Positions 14,731-23,033 of a stretch of DNA of 27,430 nt are shown piece by piece (position 1 is the first letter of the stretch; each line of letters begins with the position of its first letter). The stretch is from an uncultured Erysipelotrichales bacterium (GTDB lineage Bacteria > Bacillota_I > Bacilli_A > Erysipelotrichales > Coprobacillaceae), in the NCBI GenBank assembly GCA_910586805.1, contig CAJUJC010000011.1, forward strand, positions 1 through 27,430, in the 5' to 3' direction. A program made the position numbers and the translations under genes. The notes under the pieces were generated by a model. It was not told where the DNA came from. It did no database searches and was given only the letters and a program-made list of their open reading frames with translations.

Positions 14731-16656
14731 ATGAAAGATCCAAAAGATTATTATTTAACAACTGCTATTACTTATACATCAGGAAAACCTCATATTGGTA
14801 ATACTTATGAAATTATTTTAGCTGATGCAATTGTAAGAAGTAAAAGACAAGAAGGTTATAATGTTTACTTCCAAACTGGAACTGATGAACATGGACAAAA
14901 AATCGAATTAAAGGCTAAAGAAGCAGGTATACCTCCAAAACAATTCGTTGATGAAAAAGCCGCTGTTGTCAAAAATATTTGGGATATGATGGACACAACA
15001 TATGATAAATTCATGAGAACAACAGATCCTTATCATATTCAACAAGTTCAAAAAATCTTTAAAAAATTATATGATCAAGGAGATATTTACTTAGGTCATT
15101 ATGAAGGAAAATATTGTACAGCTTGTGAATCATTTTTCACTGAATCACAATTAGTAGATGGAAAATGTCCAGATTGTGGAGGAGAAGTTCATGATGCTAA
15201 AGAAGAAGCTTATTTCTTTAAATTATCTAAATATGCAGATCGTTTAATTAAACATATTGAAGAACATCCTGAATTTATTCAACCTGTTTCTAGAAAAAAT
15301 GAAATGATGAATAATTTCTTGAAACCAGGATTACAAGATTTATGTGTATCACGTACAACTTTCAAATGGTCAATTCCTGTTGATTTTGATCCTAAACATG
15401 TTGTTTATGTATGGATTGATGCCTTAACTAATTATATTACAGGACTTGGTTATGATGTAGATGGAAATCATGGAGAGTTATATCAAAAATATTGGCCTGC
15501 TGATATACATTTAATTGGTAAAGATATTGTAAGATTCCATACAATCTATTGGCCAATTATGTTGATGGCATTAGATATTCCTTTACCTAAACAAGTTTTT
15601 GGACACCCATGGTTATTACAAGGTGAAAGCAAAATGTCTAAATCTAAAGGAAATGTCATTTATGCTGATGATTTGGTTAATATTTTTGGTGTAGATGCAG
15701 TAAGATATTATGTTTTACATGAAATTCCTTATGATAATGATGGAAGTATTACTTGGGATTTATTAGTAGAAAGAATTAACTCTGATTTAGCTAATATTTT
15801 AGGTAACTTGGTTAATAGAACAATTGCTATGACAAATAAATACTTTGATGGAGTTGTAACGAATCCAGGTGTTTATGAACCTGTTGATGATGAATTAAAA
15901 GAAATTGCATTATCAATGCCTTCTAAAGTTCAAACGTTGATGGATGAATATAAAGCTTCTAAAGCATTAGATGAAATCTTTGTTTTATTAAGAAGAACAA
16001 ATAAATATATTGATGATACTATGCCATGGGCACTTGCAAAAGATGAAACAAAGAGAGATAGACTTGCTACTGTTTTATATAATTTATTAGAAGCTATTCG
16101 TTTTGCAGCTATTGCATTAGAACCATATATGCCTTCAACATCTGAAAAGATTTTAAATCAAATCAACACAGATGAAAGAGAAATGAAAGATTTAACAACA
16201 TTTGGTTTATATAAAGAAGGTACAAAAGTGACTGATAAGCCACAACAATTATTTGCAAGATTAGATCCTAAAGAAGTTGAAAAGAAAGTAGAAGCATTGC
16301 AACCAAAAAAAGAAGAAGTAAAGGTTGAAGATGAAAATCTTATTTCAATTGATGATTTTGCTAAAATCGAATTAACTGTTGGTACAGTTGAAAAATGCGA
16401 AAAACATCCTGATGCTGACAAGTTATTAGTATCACAAATCAATATTGGTAAAGAAGTAAGACAAATTGTAAGTGGAATTGCTGATTTCTATAGTCCAGAA
16501 GATATGATTGGTAAGAAGGTTATTGTTGTTTCTAATTTAAAACCTGCAAAACTTAGAGGTGTTGAATCTCAAGGTATGATTCTTGCTGGGTCTAAGAAAA
16601 AAATATTAGAGTTAGTTTCTGTAGAAAATTTACCTAATGGTACTAAAATTAGATAG
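14731..16656 (+). CDS. metG: Methionyl-tRNA synthetase
   Basis: A 641-aa class I synthetase with a C-terminal tRNA-binding domain. The HIGH motif appears as His21-Ile-Gly-Asn24, and KMSKS is at 301-305. A single zinc knuckle has Cys129, Cys132, Cys146 and Cys149. The C-terminal part (about 535-641: DDFAKIELTVGTVEKCEKHP onwards) is the EMAP-like OB fold used for tRNA binding or dimerisation, joined by a charged Lys/Glu linker. AAAGGAGAG precedes ATG 14731; the in-frame TTG at 14713 is upstream of that site, inside the riboswitch terminator region. It is transcribed from the T-box leader and followed by a terminator. Confidence 0.97.
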   Translation: MKDPKDYYLTTAITYTSGKPHIGNTYEIILADAIVRSKRQEGYNVYFQTGTDEHGQKIELKAKEAGIPPKQFVDEKAAVVKNIWDMMDTTYDKFMRTTDPYHIQQVQKIFKKLYDQGDIYLGHYEGKYCTACESFFTESQLVDGKCPDCGGEVHDAKEEAYFFKLSKYADRLIKHIEEHPEFIQPVSRKNEMMNNFLKPGLQDLCVSRTTFKWSIPVDFDPKHVVYVWIDALTNYITGLGYDVDGNHGELYQKYWPADIHLIGKDIVRFHTIYWPIMLMALDIPLPKQVFGHPWLLQGESKMSKSKGNVIYADDLVNIFGVDAVRYYVLHEIPYDNDGSITWDLLVERINSDLANILGNLVNRTIAMTNKYFDGVVTNPGVYEPVDDELKEIALSMPSKVQTLMDEYKASKALDEIFVLLRRTNKYIDDTMPWALAKDETKRDRLATVLYNLLEAIRFAAIALEPYMPSTSEKILNQINTDEREMKDLTTFGLYKEGTKVTDKPQQLFARLDPKEVEKKVEALQPKKEEVKVEDENLISIDDFAKIELTVGTVEKCEKHPDADKLLVSQINIGKEVRQIVSGIADFYSPEDMIGKKVIVVSNLKPAKLRGVESQGMILAGSKKKILELVSVENLPNGTKIR

Positions 16657-16664
16657 TGATATGA

Positions 16665-16691
16665 AAGGTCCAAGAAATTGGATCTTTTTTA
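16665..16691 (+). terminator. Terminator of metG
   Basis: AAGGTCCAA (16665-16673) / TTGGATCTT (16678-16686), one G-U pair, GAAA tetraloop and T tract. Confidence 0.9.
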
Positions 16692-16976
16692 AATTTTTAA
16701 ATATTTATTGATTATAATTATATAAGATAAATCAATAATTCTAGTAAAATATAGTATAGATATGAGATGAAGAATATGTATCAAAGAACAATTTTTAAAA
16801 AGATAAAAGATTCTTTAAAAAATTGTTCAATCAATTGACAAGTATTTGCTTTATCAATAACTTGTATATAAAAAGCACATTTCAAATGATATAATGTGTT
16901 TTTTCTTTTTGATAAGAGGAAATAATATGTATTGAAATTATTGTTATTTACAAGCATAATAGAATTGGTGAAGACT
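16692..16976 (+). promoter_or_regulatory. Structured non-coding leader region before the PRD regulator
   Basis: This gap has no plausible gene. It contains TATTGATT/AATCAATA (16706-16713 and 16730-16737) and a perfect 11-bp repeat GAACAATTTTT/AAAAATTGTTC (16786-16796 and 16818-16828). It also has a consensus-like TTGACA at 16835-16840 and a near-perfect ACAAGTATT/AATAACTTGT pair (16839-16866). Then comes a terminator-like hairpin at 16871-16910, and a two-codon frame ATG TAT TGA (16927-16935) with its own AGAGGA. These could be operators for the downstream activator or an RNA leader. Confidence 0.4.
16871..16910 (+). terminator. Terminator-like hairpin overlapping an extended -10 element
   Basis: AAAGCACATT (16872-16881) pairs with AATGTGTTTT (16893-16902) with one G-U, followed by a broken T tract. 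The loop and 3' arm contain TGATATAAT (16887-16895), a perfect extended -10. So this is either the end of upstream transcription or the promoter of the regulator, or both. Confidence 0.45.
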
Positions 16977-18935
16977 ATGGAAAAGAAAAGAATGATAAAA
17001 ATAATACGTATATTAAGTCATGCAAATGGATCAGTAAGCGGTCCTGATTTAAGTGAGCAACTTGGTATAACAGTAAGAACTTTAAGAAATGATTTAAAAG
17101 ATTGTAAAGATGAATTGTATGAACATGGAATAGAAATTATTTCTAAACATGCAATAGGATATCAATTAATTATTAAAGATGAGGAAAAATACTATAACTA
17201 TCTAGAAAATATGTTAAAAGAAGATTCACAAAATCAAATGTTAATTCCTATTTATCCTGAAGATAGAATACATTATTTAATCAGAATGTTTTTAACAGAA
17301 GATGATTATATCAAAATGGAGGATATTTGTGAGCGTATTTTTGTAAGTCGTTCTACATTAAGTAATGATTTAAAAGAAGTGAGAGAAAAATTAGAATATT
17401 TTCATTTAGATTTAGAAACAAAGCCATTTTATGGTTTAAAAATTACAGGAAGTGAATTTCATAAACGTTCATGTATATCACAATATTTTTTTCATGGAAC
17501 AAATAATGATGATGTTTATTTATCACAAACAAAATCTACAAAGCAGCAAGAAGAAATAGCCACTTTATTATATAATACAATGGTTACAGAGAGATTTAAG
17601 TTAACAGATATTGGTTTTCAAAACTTAGTTATTCATATTATGATTGCACTTCTTCGTTTGAAAGAAAATCCAAAATCAACACCTTTTGAATATGATGATA
17701 ATATTAAGGAAACAAGAGAATATGAAGTTGCAGTTATTTTATGTCAAAAATTAGAAAAAAGATTTGATATTCAATTTCCTGAAGTAGAAATTTATTATAT
17801 TGCAATGCATTTGTCAGGTAAAAAAGCAGTTCAATATAATTCTAATACCCTATATATGAATACAGAGTATGAAGATTTAATAAATCAAATTTTAAAAGAG
17901 ATTAAAGATAAATTTGGAATAGATTTTACTTCTGATTTAGATTTGTATACATCATTGTCATTACATCTTCAACCAATGATGAATCGTTTAAGATATGGGA
18001 TGGTTATTCAAAATCCATTATTAGATCAAATCAAAAAAGAAAACCCAGTCGCTTTTGAAATCAGTGTTCTCACTTCTCAAATTATACAAAAATATGTAGG
18101 GAAACCTATTAGTGAAAATGAAATGGGGTATATTGCATTACACTTTGCATTAGCCATTGAAAGATATCAAAAGCGTGGACCAAAGAAAAATGTTATTATT
18201 ATATGTGCAAGTGGAATGGGAAGTTCACAAATTCTTTTATATAAAATTAAACAAAAATTTAAAAAAAATATTAATAGTATTTATGTGACTGAGTTATATG
18301 AGTTATCTAACATAGATCAAAGTGCTTATGATTTTATATTAAGTACAGTACCAATTCCATTTAAAACAGATATACCATCTATTCATGTTCAATATTTTTT
18401 AGATGATCAAGATATGATTTCGTTAAGTGATGCCTTTTTATCACAAAGTGAAGAAATGTCATTTGTTGATCAATATTTTCAACAAGATTTATTATTTAAT
18501 GATTTAATAGGGAAAACAAAAGAAGAATTGATTCATGAAATGTGTGAAAGAATAGCAGTGGTTAAAAAAATTCCTGAAAACTTTGAAGAAGAAGTTTTGA
18601 AAAGAGAAAAATTTTCAGTGACTGAATTTGGAAATGCTATTGCTATGCCACATCCTATGAAACCAATGACTGATGAAACATTTGTTGCAGTAGGAATTTT
18701 AAAGAAAGCTTTGCGTTGGAAACATCAAAATGTGAAATATATATTTTTATTGAGTATTCAAAAGGACTCACAAGAAGCACTAGGGTTATTGCATGAAACT
18801 TTATCATCATTAGTATTTGATAAAAAAGCTATGCAAGCATTAGAAAAGGATACATCATTAATGAATCTAAAGACAATTCTAAAAAGAATTGCTGAAGAAC
18901 AAAAAGATAATGATATAGATGTTTTATTTAATTAA
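16977..18935 (+). CDS. PRD-containing transcriptional activator with EIIB and EIIA domains (LicR/MtlR type)
   Basis: A 652-aa PTS-controlled DNA-binding activator. Order: N-terminal helix-turn-helix (about 1-60: SGPDLSEQLGITVRTLRNDL), a second helix-turn-helix (about 100-150), PRD1 with His220 and His278, PRD2 with His330 and His389, an EIIB-like domain with Cys410 in CASGMGSS, and an EIIA (fructose/mannitol type) domain with His559 in AMPHP. All phosphorylatable residues are present. Activity is normally set by HPr and EII phosphorylation, so it reports sugar flux and catabolite state. ATG 16977 follows TTGGTGAAG; an in-frame TTG at 16932 with AGAGG upstream would add 15 residues and is the alternative. 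It most likely controls the PTS genes downstream. Confidence 0.92.
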   Translation: MEKKRMIKIIRILSHANGSVSGPDLSEQLGITVRTLRNDLKDCKDELYEHGIEIISKHAIGYQLIIKDEEKYYNYLENMLKEDSQNQMLIPIYPEDRIHYLIRMFLTEDDYIKMEDICERIFVSRSTLSNDLKEVREKLEYFHLDLETKPFYGLKITGSEFHKRSCISQYFFHGTNNDDVYLSQTKSTKQQEEIATLLYNTMVTERFKLTDIGFQNLVIHIMIALLRLKENPKSTPFEYDDNIKETREYEVAVILCQKLEKRFDIQFPEVEIYYIAMHLSGKKAVQYNSNTLYMNTEYEDLINQILKEIKDKFGIDFTSDLDLYTSLSLHLQPMMNRLRYGMVIQNPLLDQIKKENPVAFEISVLTSQIIQKYVGKPISENEMGYIALHFALAIERYQKRGPKKNVIIICASGMGSSQILLYKIKQKFKKNINSIYVTELYELSNIDQSAYDFILSTVPIPFKTDIPSIHVQYFLDDQDMISLSDAFLSQSEEMSFVDQYFQQDLLFNDLIGKTKEELIHEMCERIAVVKKIPENFEEEVLKREKFSVTEFGNAIAMPHPMKPMTDETFVAVGILKKALRWKHQNVKYIFLLSIQKDSQEALGLLHETLSSLVFDKKAMQALEKDTSLMNLKTILKRIAEEQKDNDIDVLFN

Positions 18936-18938
18936 TCC

Positions 18939-18961
18939 ATTTCCTCTTTAGAAAAGGAAAT
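18939..18961 (+). terminator. Weak stem-loop after the regulator gene
   Basis: ATTTCCT (18939-18945) / AGGAAAT (18955-18961), followed by TTGTTCG rather than a clean T tract. It may attenuate read-through into the PTS operon. Confidence 0.4.
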
Positions 18962-19014
18962 TTGTTCGATTTAAGTTTGTTTAAAAATAAGTAAAATAAA
19001 GGTAGGGATAAGCA

Positions 19015-20601
19015 ATGAAGAAAATTCTATTATGTTGTAGTGCAGGAGCATCATCGAGTATCTTAGTTCAGAGTATGAGGAGAGCATCACAAGAATTAGA
19101 AGTTGATTGTGCAATTGCATCAGTAAGTGCAATGCAAATTACACAATATATCAATAAGGTTGATATTGTATTAGTTGCTCCACAATGCCAACATGATTTT
19201 GGAAGAATTATAAAAATTGCGAAACCTTTATCAATACCTGTATTACTTATCGGCCGTAAAGAATATGGGGAAATGAACGGAAAAGTAGTGCTTATTAGAG
19301 CACTACAAGAAATCGAACTAACACAAGAGGAGGAAATCAAAATGGATCGTGTATCAGGATTTATAGAATCAAAAATTATGCCATATGCTATGAAATTTGG
19401 TTCAAATACAACATTAACAATTATTCGTAACGCTATGTGTTCAGCAATGGCATTATTAATTATCGGAAGTATTACTATTTTATTACCAGAACTTCCATTT
19501 GAACCATTACAAGCATTCTTTGCACCAGCTGCACCTTTCTTATATGCAGTGAATGCATGTACAACAGGGATCTTAGCTTTATTTATTGCTGGAGCTATGG
19601 GATATTTTGGAGCTGAAGCTTATTCAGTAAACAGATGGACAAATACTGTGACATCTTTAGGAGCATTTGTTTTAACTCAATATGATGTAGAAGCAGGTAT
19701 CAATGTTGGAGGATTTGGTACATCAGGTTTATTAACAGCTATTGTTGTAGGTTTAGTTACAGTTAAAATTTTATCAACTTTTGAAAAGAAAGGTTGGGGT
19801 ATTAAAATGCCAGAAGGAGTTCCACCAGCAGTTAGTAACTCATTCTCATCTTTAATCCCAGCATCAGTTGTATTTATTATCTTTGGTGTTATTGCTATTG
19901 TATTAGGATTTAACTTAAATACATTTATGGCAACAATTATGTCACCAGTATCAAGTTTATTACAAACATGGTGGGGATATGCTTTATATCATAGTTTAAT
20001 GGGATTAGTATTCTTCTGTGGTATTAACAGTGCAGTTGTTTGTGATGTTGCTTATCCATTCTTATTAGCAAATGGTATTGCTAATGAAGAAGCTATTAGA
20101 GCTGGAGGAGCAGCTATCTATGGAGCTACTTATGGAACTGACGTATTAATTTGGTCAGGTGGTACAGGAGTTACTATTGGTTTGATGTTCTTAATGACAT
20201 TTGTAGCTAAGAGTCAATATTTCAAAACTTTAGGAAGAATGTCAATAGGTCCTGGAATCTTTAATATCAATGAACCAATTATCTTTGGTACACCAATTTG
20301 TTTTAACCCAGTATTCTTAGTACCATTCGTTTTCTTACCAGGTATTTTAGCAGGATCTACAATTCTTATGATGGAAGCAGGTATTATTGCTATGCCAACT
20401 GTATCAATGGTTCCTTGGACAACACCACCAGTATTAATTGGTTTCTTAATGACAAGTGGTGCTTGGACAACAACACTTTGGGCATTATTGATTCCTATTA
20501 TTTCAATCGCAGTTTATTATCCATTCTTTAAAGTGGCTGATAAACAACAATATGAAAAAGAAAAACATGAAGCTGCACAAGTCGAATATGCAGGTGAATA
20601 A
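19015..20601 (+). CDS. PTS beta-glucoside (lactose/cellobiose family) permease, EIIB-EIIC fusion
   Basis: A 528-aa protein. Residues 1-105 are an EIIB domain with the phosphorylation Cys8 in LLCCSAGASSS. Residues 110-528 are an EIIC membrane domain with many helices and the conserved GPGIFNINEPIIFGTPICFNP-like region (near 420-440). It imports and phosphorylates a disaccharide or aryl-glucoside. The order EIIB-EIIC is the reverse of LacE. The start has AGGTAGGGA upstream. At the domain junction, ATG 19342 (Met110) is preceded by GAGGAGG with 7-base spacing, so a free EIIC could also be made. No EIIA of the matching family lies in the window. The GH1 gene follows after two bases. Confidence 0.93.
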   Translation: MKKILLCCSAGASSSILVQSMRRASQELEVDCAIASVSAMQITQYINKVDIVLVAPQCQHDFGRIIKIAKPLSIPVLLIGRKEYGEMNGKVVLIRALQEIELTQEEEIKMDRVSGFIESKIMPYAMKFGSNTTLTIIRNAMCSAMALLIIGSITILLPELPFEPLQAFFAPAAPFLYAVNACTTGILALFIAGAMGYFGAEAYSVNRWTNTVTSLGAFVLTQYDVEAGINVGGFGTSGLLTAIVVGLVTVKILSTFEKKGWGIKMPEGVPPAVSNSFSSLIPASVVFIIFGVIAIVLGFNLNTFMATIMSPVSSLLQTWWGYALYHSLMGLVFFCGINSAVVCDVAYPFLLANGIANEEAIRAGGAAIYGATYGTDVLIWSGGTGVTIGLMFLMTFVAKSQYFKTLGRMSIGPGIFNINEPIIFGTPICFNPVFLVPFVFLPGILAGSTILMMEAGIIAMPTVSMVPWTTPPVLIGFLMTSGAWTTTLWALLIPIISIAVYYPFFKVADKQQYEKEKHEAAQVEYAGE

Positions 20602-20603
20602 TT

Positions 20604-22034
20604 ATGAATAAATTTCCAAAAGATTTCTATTGGGGAGGAAGTATTGCAGCACATCAATGTGAAGGTGCTTGGCAAGAAGGTGGCAAAGGTCCTGGAATGA
20701 TGGATTATTGCACATCAGGAAGTTATGAAATCCCAAGAAGATTTACAAAGGAGCTTGAGGAGGGGACATTGTACCCTTCTCATAAAGCTATCGATTTTTA
20801 TCATAGGTATAAAGAAGATATTGCAATGTTTGCTGAAATGGGATTTACAGCATTACGTATTTCTATTGATTGGTCACGTATTTATCCTCAAGGGGATGAA
20901 GAGCAACCTAATCAAGAAGGGTTAAATTATTATAAAGATGTTATTCAAACATTAATTGATTATCATATTGAACCTATTGTTACATTATTTCATTTTGAAA
21001 TGCCTATTCATTTGGTAAGAAAATATAATACATGGTTAAATAGAGATTTAATTGATTTTTATTTAAAATATGTGAAAACAGTTGTGACTGAATTAAAAGG
21101 TATGGTTAAATATTGGGTAACATTTAATGAAATGAATCATATTGATCCACAAACAGAAGCATCTGATTTCTTTGTTTATATGCTTGCAGGTATCACAAAT
21201 GATGAATTACCTGGAAATAAAAGAGAATCACTTGCAAGAATTGGATATAATATGACTTTAGCAGGTGTTAAAGCTGTTAAATTAATTAAAGAAATTGATG
21301 AAAATAACATTGTTGGATGTGTCTTTGGTATTCATCCTATTTATCCAAGGGATTGTAATCCAGTTAATATTATGAATGCCTTTAAAGAAATGGATAGAGA
21401 TTATTATCAAATAGATGCAATGTGTAATGGTAAATTTCCAACATATAAAATTAAAGAATATGAAGATTTTGGAATTCAATTAGAAATCAGTGAAGAAGAT
21501 GCAAAAGCGTTCGCTGAAGGTAAGATAGATTTTATTGGATTAAATTATTATCAAACTGGTGTTGCTAAAACTGGTGATGGTAATGAAGATGATGAAAAAT
21601 TATTTGGTGGAGTTCAAAATCCATTCTTAAAACAAAGTAAATGGGGTTGGGCAATTGATCCTATTGGTTTAAGATATGTATTGAATTACACATATAGAAA
21701 GTATGGTTTACCTATCATGGTAACAGAAAATGGTATTGGTGCTGTTGATATAATTGAAAATGGTCAAATTCACGATGAGTATAGAATTGAATATTTATCA
21801 GCACATTTTAGTGAAATGAAAAAAGCAGTTCTTGAAGATCATGTAGAATGTTTTGGATATTTAATGTGGGGACCAATTGATTTAGTATCAGCAACAACAG
21901 GAGAAATGAAGAAACGTTATGGATTCATTTATGTTGATAAATATGATGATGGAACAGGAGATTTATCAAGACATAGAAAAGATTCATTCTATTGGTATCA
22001 AAATGTTATCAAAACACAAGGTGAAGATTTATAA
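20604..22034 (+). CDS. GH1 6-phospho-beta-glucosidase
   Basis: A 476-aa glycoside hydrolase family 1 enzyme that splits phosphorylated beta-glucosides brought in by the PTS. The acid/base Glu176 is in TFNEMNH and the nucleophile Glu375 in MVTENG; the N-terminal FYWGGSIAAHQCEGAW is typical. The C-terminal segment SATTGEMKKRYGFIYVD contains the Ser, Lys and Tyr that bind the 6-phosphate, which separates it from non-phospho beta-glucosidases. The TFNEMN variant of the usual TFNEIN is conservative. It starts two bases after the permease stop with AGGTGAA upstream, so the two are one transcript. The exact sugar is not determinable. Confidence 0.95.
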   Translation: MNKFPKDFYWGGSIAAHQCEGAWQEGGKGPGMMDYCTSGSYEIPRRFTKELEEGTLYPSHKAIDFYHRYKEDIAMFAEMGFTALRISIDWSRIYPQGDEEQPNQEGLNYYKDVIQTLIDYHIEPIVTLFHFEMPIHLVRKYNTWLNRDLIDFYLKYVKTVVTELKGMVKYWVTFNEMNHIDPQTEASDFFVYMLAGITNDELPGNKRESLARIGYNMTLAGVKAVKLIKEIDENNIVGCVFGIHPIYPRDCNPVNIMNAFKEMDRDYYQIDAMCNGKFPTYKIKEYEDFGIQLEISEEDAKAFAEGKIDFIGLNYYQTGVAKTGDGNEDDEKLFGGVQNPFLKQSKWGWAIDPIGLRYVLNYTYRKYGLPIMVTENGIGAVDIIENGQIHDEYRIEYLSAHFSEMKKAVLEDHVECFGYLMWGPIDLVSATTGEMKKRYGFIYVDKYDDGTGDLSRHRKDSFYWYQNVIKTQGEDL

Positions 22035-22057
22035 AATTCTTTTTGAGGAGATATTAT

Positions 22058-22960
22058 ATGAAGAAAATATTATTAGTTTTTGGTATTATTAGTAGTTTAC
22101 TAATTGCTGGCTGTTCTACTCAATCACCAAGTTCTTCTGAAAATAGTAAAATGAAAGTTTTGGTAGAAGAAGTGACTTTTAAATCAACAAGAGATACTGA
22201 TATTTATGCAACAAAAGTTTTACCTGATGTAGAGGGAGAAGTTCCTTTAGTTGTTATGTTGCATGGATTTGTTGGAGATAGAAGTGGATGTGGTAATTTT
22301 GAACCATTAGCACAAAAGTTAGCAGAAAGTGGTATTGCATCTATTCGTATTGATTTTCCAGGAAATGGAGAAAGTAAAGAAGATTATACAACATATGATT
22401 TAACAAATATGACAAATGATATTGATAATACTATTGCTTATATGAAAGAAAATCATAGTATAAATAAAATTGGTATAGTTGGTCATAGTATGGGTGGAAG
22501 AATAACTTCTCTTTATATGAATGATGAAATAACATCAGCAGCATTGTGGGCTCCTGCATCTAATAACGGTCTTAAAGGTTTAGCTGACTTCATGGGTGGA
22601 GATAAAAAAGTCCAAGATATGTATAATGAAGCAAAGGAAAATGGTAAATCAGCATTTACTGAATGGGGTGAGCCATATGTTGATTGTTCACTTAAATTCT
22701 TTGAAGAAAATGAACAAAGTAAACCATTGGATAATGTGGCTAAATACAAAGGTCATTTACTCATTGCAGTTGATGAATTTGACGATTATGTAAGTAAGGA
22801 AACAACAAATGCAGTAATTGCTTCTGCAAAAAATATTCAAGTAATCAATGTTAAAAATGCAGATCATGTGTTTGATGCAGCAGATGGAAGTGGTTCACAA
22901 GAACCAAGAGAGTTCTTAGTACAAGAAACTTATGAATTTTTAAAGGAAACTTTGAGATAG
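22058..22960 (+). CDS. Alpha/beta-hydrolase lipoprotein
   Basis: A 300-aa secreted, lipid-anchored serine hydrolase. The signal peptide ends in the lipobox LIAGC with Cys19. The hydrolase fold shows the oxyanion-hole HGF segment (LHGFVGDRSG), the nucleophile Ser144 in GHSMGG, a probable acid at Asp239 or Asp242 (VDEFDDY) and His270 (ADHVF). Esterase, peptidase or acyl-hydrolase activity is possible; the fold alone does not say which. ATG 22058 is chosen for GAGGAG 9 bases upstream and the signal peptide; an in-frame start at 22043 precedes that site. It starts 23 bases after the GH1 stop with no terminator between, so it is probably the last gene of the PTS operon. Confidence 0.88.
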   Translation: MKKILLVFGIISSLLIAGCSTQSPSSSENSKMKVLVEEVTFKSTRDTDIYATKVLPDVEGEVPLVVMLHGFVGDRSGCGNFEPLAQKLAESGIASIRIDFPGNGESKEDYTTYDLTNMTNDIDNTIAYMKENHSINKIGIVGHSMGGRITSLYMNDEITSAALWAPASNNGLKGLADFMGGDKKVQDMYNEAKENGKSAFTEWGEPYVDCSLKFFEENEQSKPLDNVAKYKGHLLIAVDEFDDYVSKETTNAVIASAKNIQVINVKNADHVFDAADGSGSQEPREFLVQETYEFLKETLR

Positions 22961-22967
22961 TATATTG

Positions 22968-23003
22968 AAAAGATAACTTTATTATAAAGTTGTCTTTTCT
23001 TTG
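22968..23003 (+). terminator. Terminator of the PTS/beta-glucoside operon
   Basis: AAAAGATAACTTT (22968-22980) pairs with AAAGTTGTCTTTT (22986-22998) with one G-U mismatch-tolerant pair and a 5-base loop, then CTTTGT. The tail is short of T but the stem is long. Confidence 0.7.
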
Positions 23004-23033
23004 TCATGGAATAAGGTAAAAATGGAGGTATGT

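Noticed and set aside
16158..16442. 94-aa minus-strand frame within metG
   Set aside because: Antisense to a well conserved linker and tRNA-binding domain; no start signal.
16954..16976. N-terminal extension of the PRD regulator from TTG 16932
   Set aside because: The extra residues are hydrophobic and outside the family's usual N-terminus, and ATG 16977 has its own GGTGAAG; kept only as an alternative start.
18962..19014. Catabolite-response (CcpA) site in front of the PTS operon
   Set aside because: No match to the WTGNAANCGNWNNCW pattern could be found in this gap.
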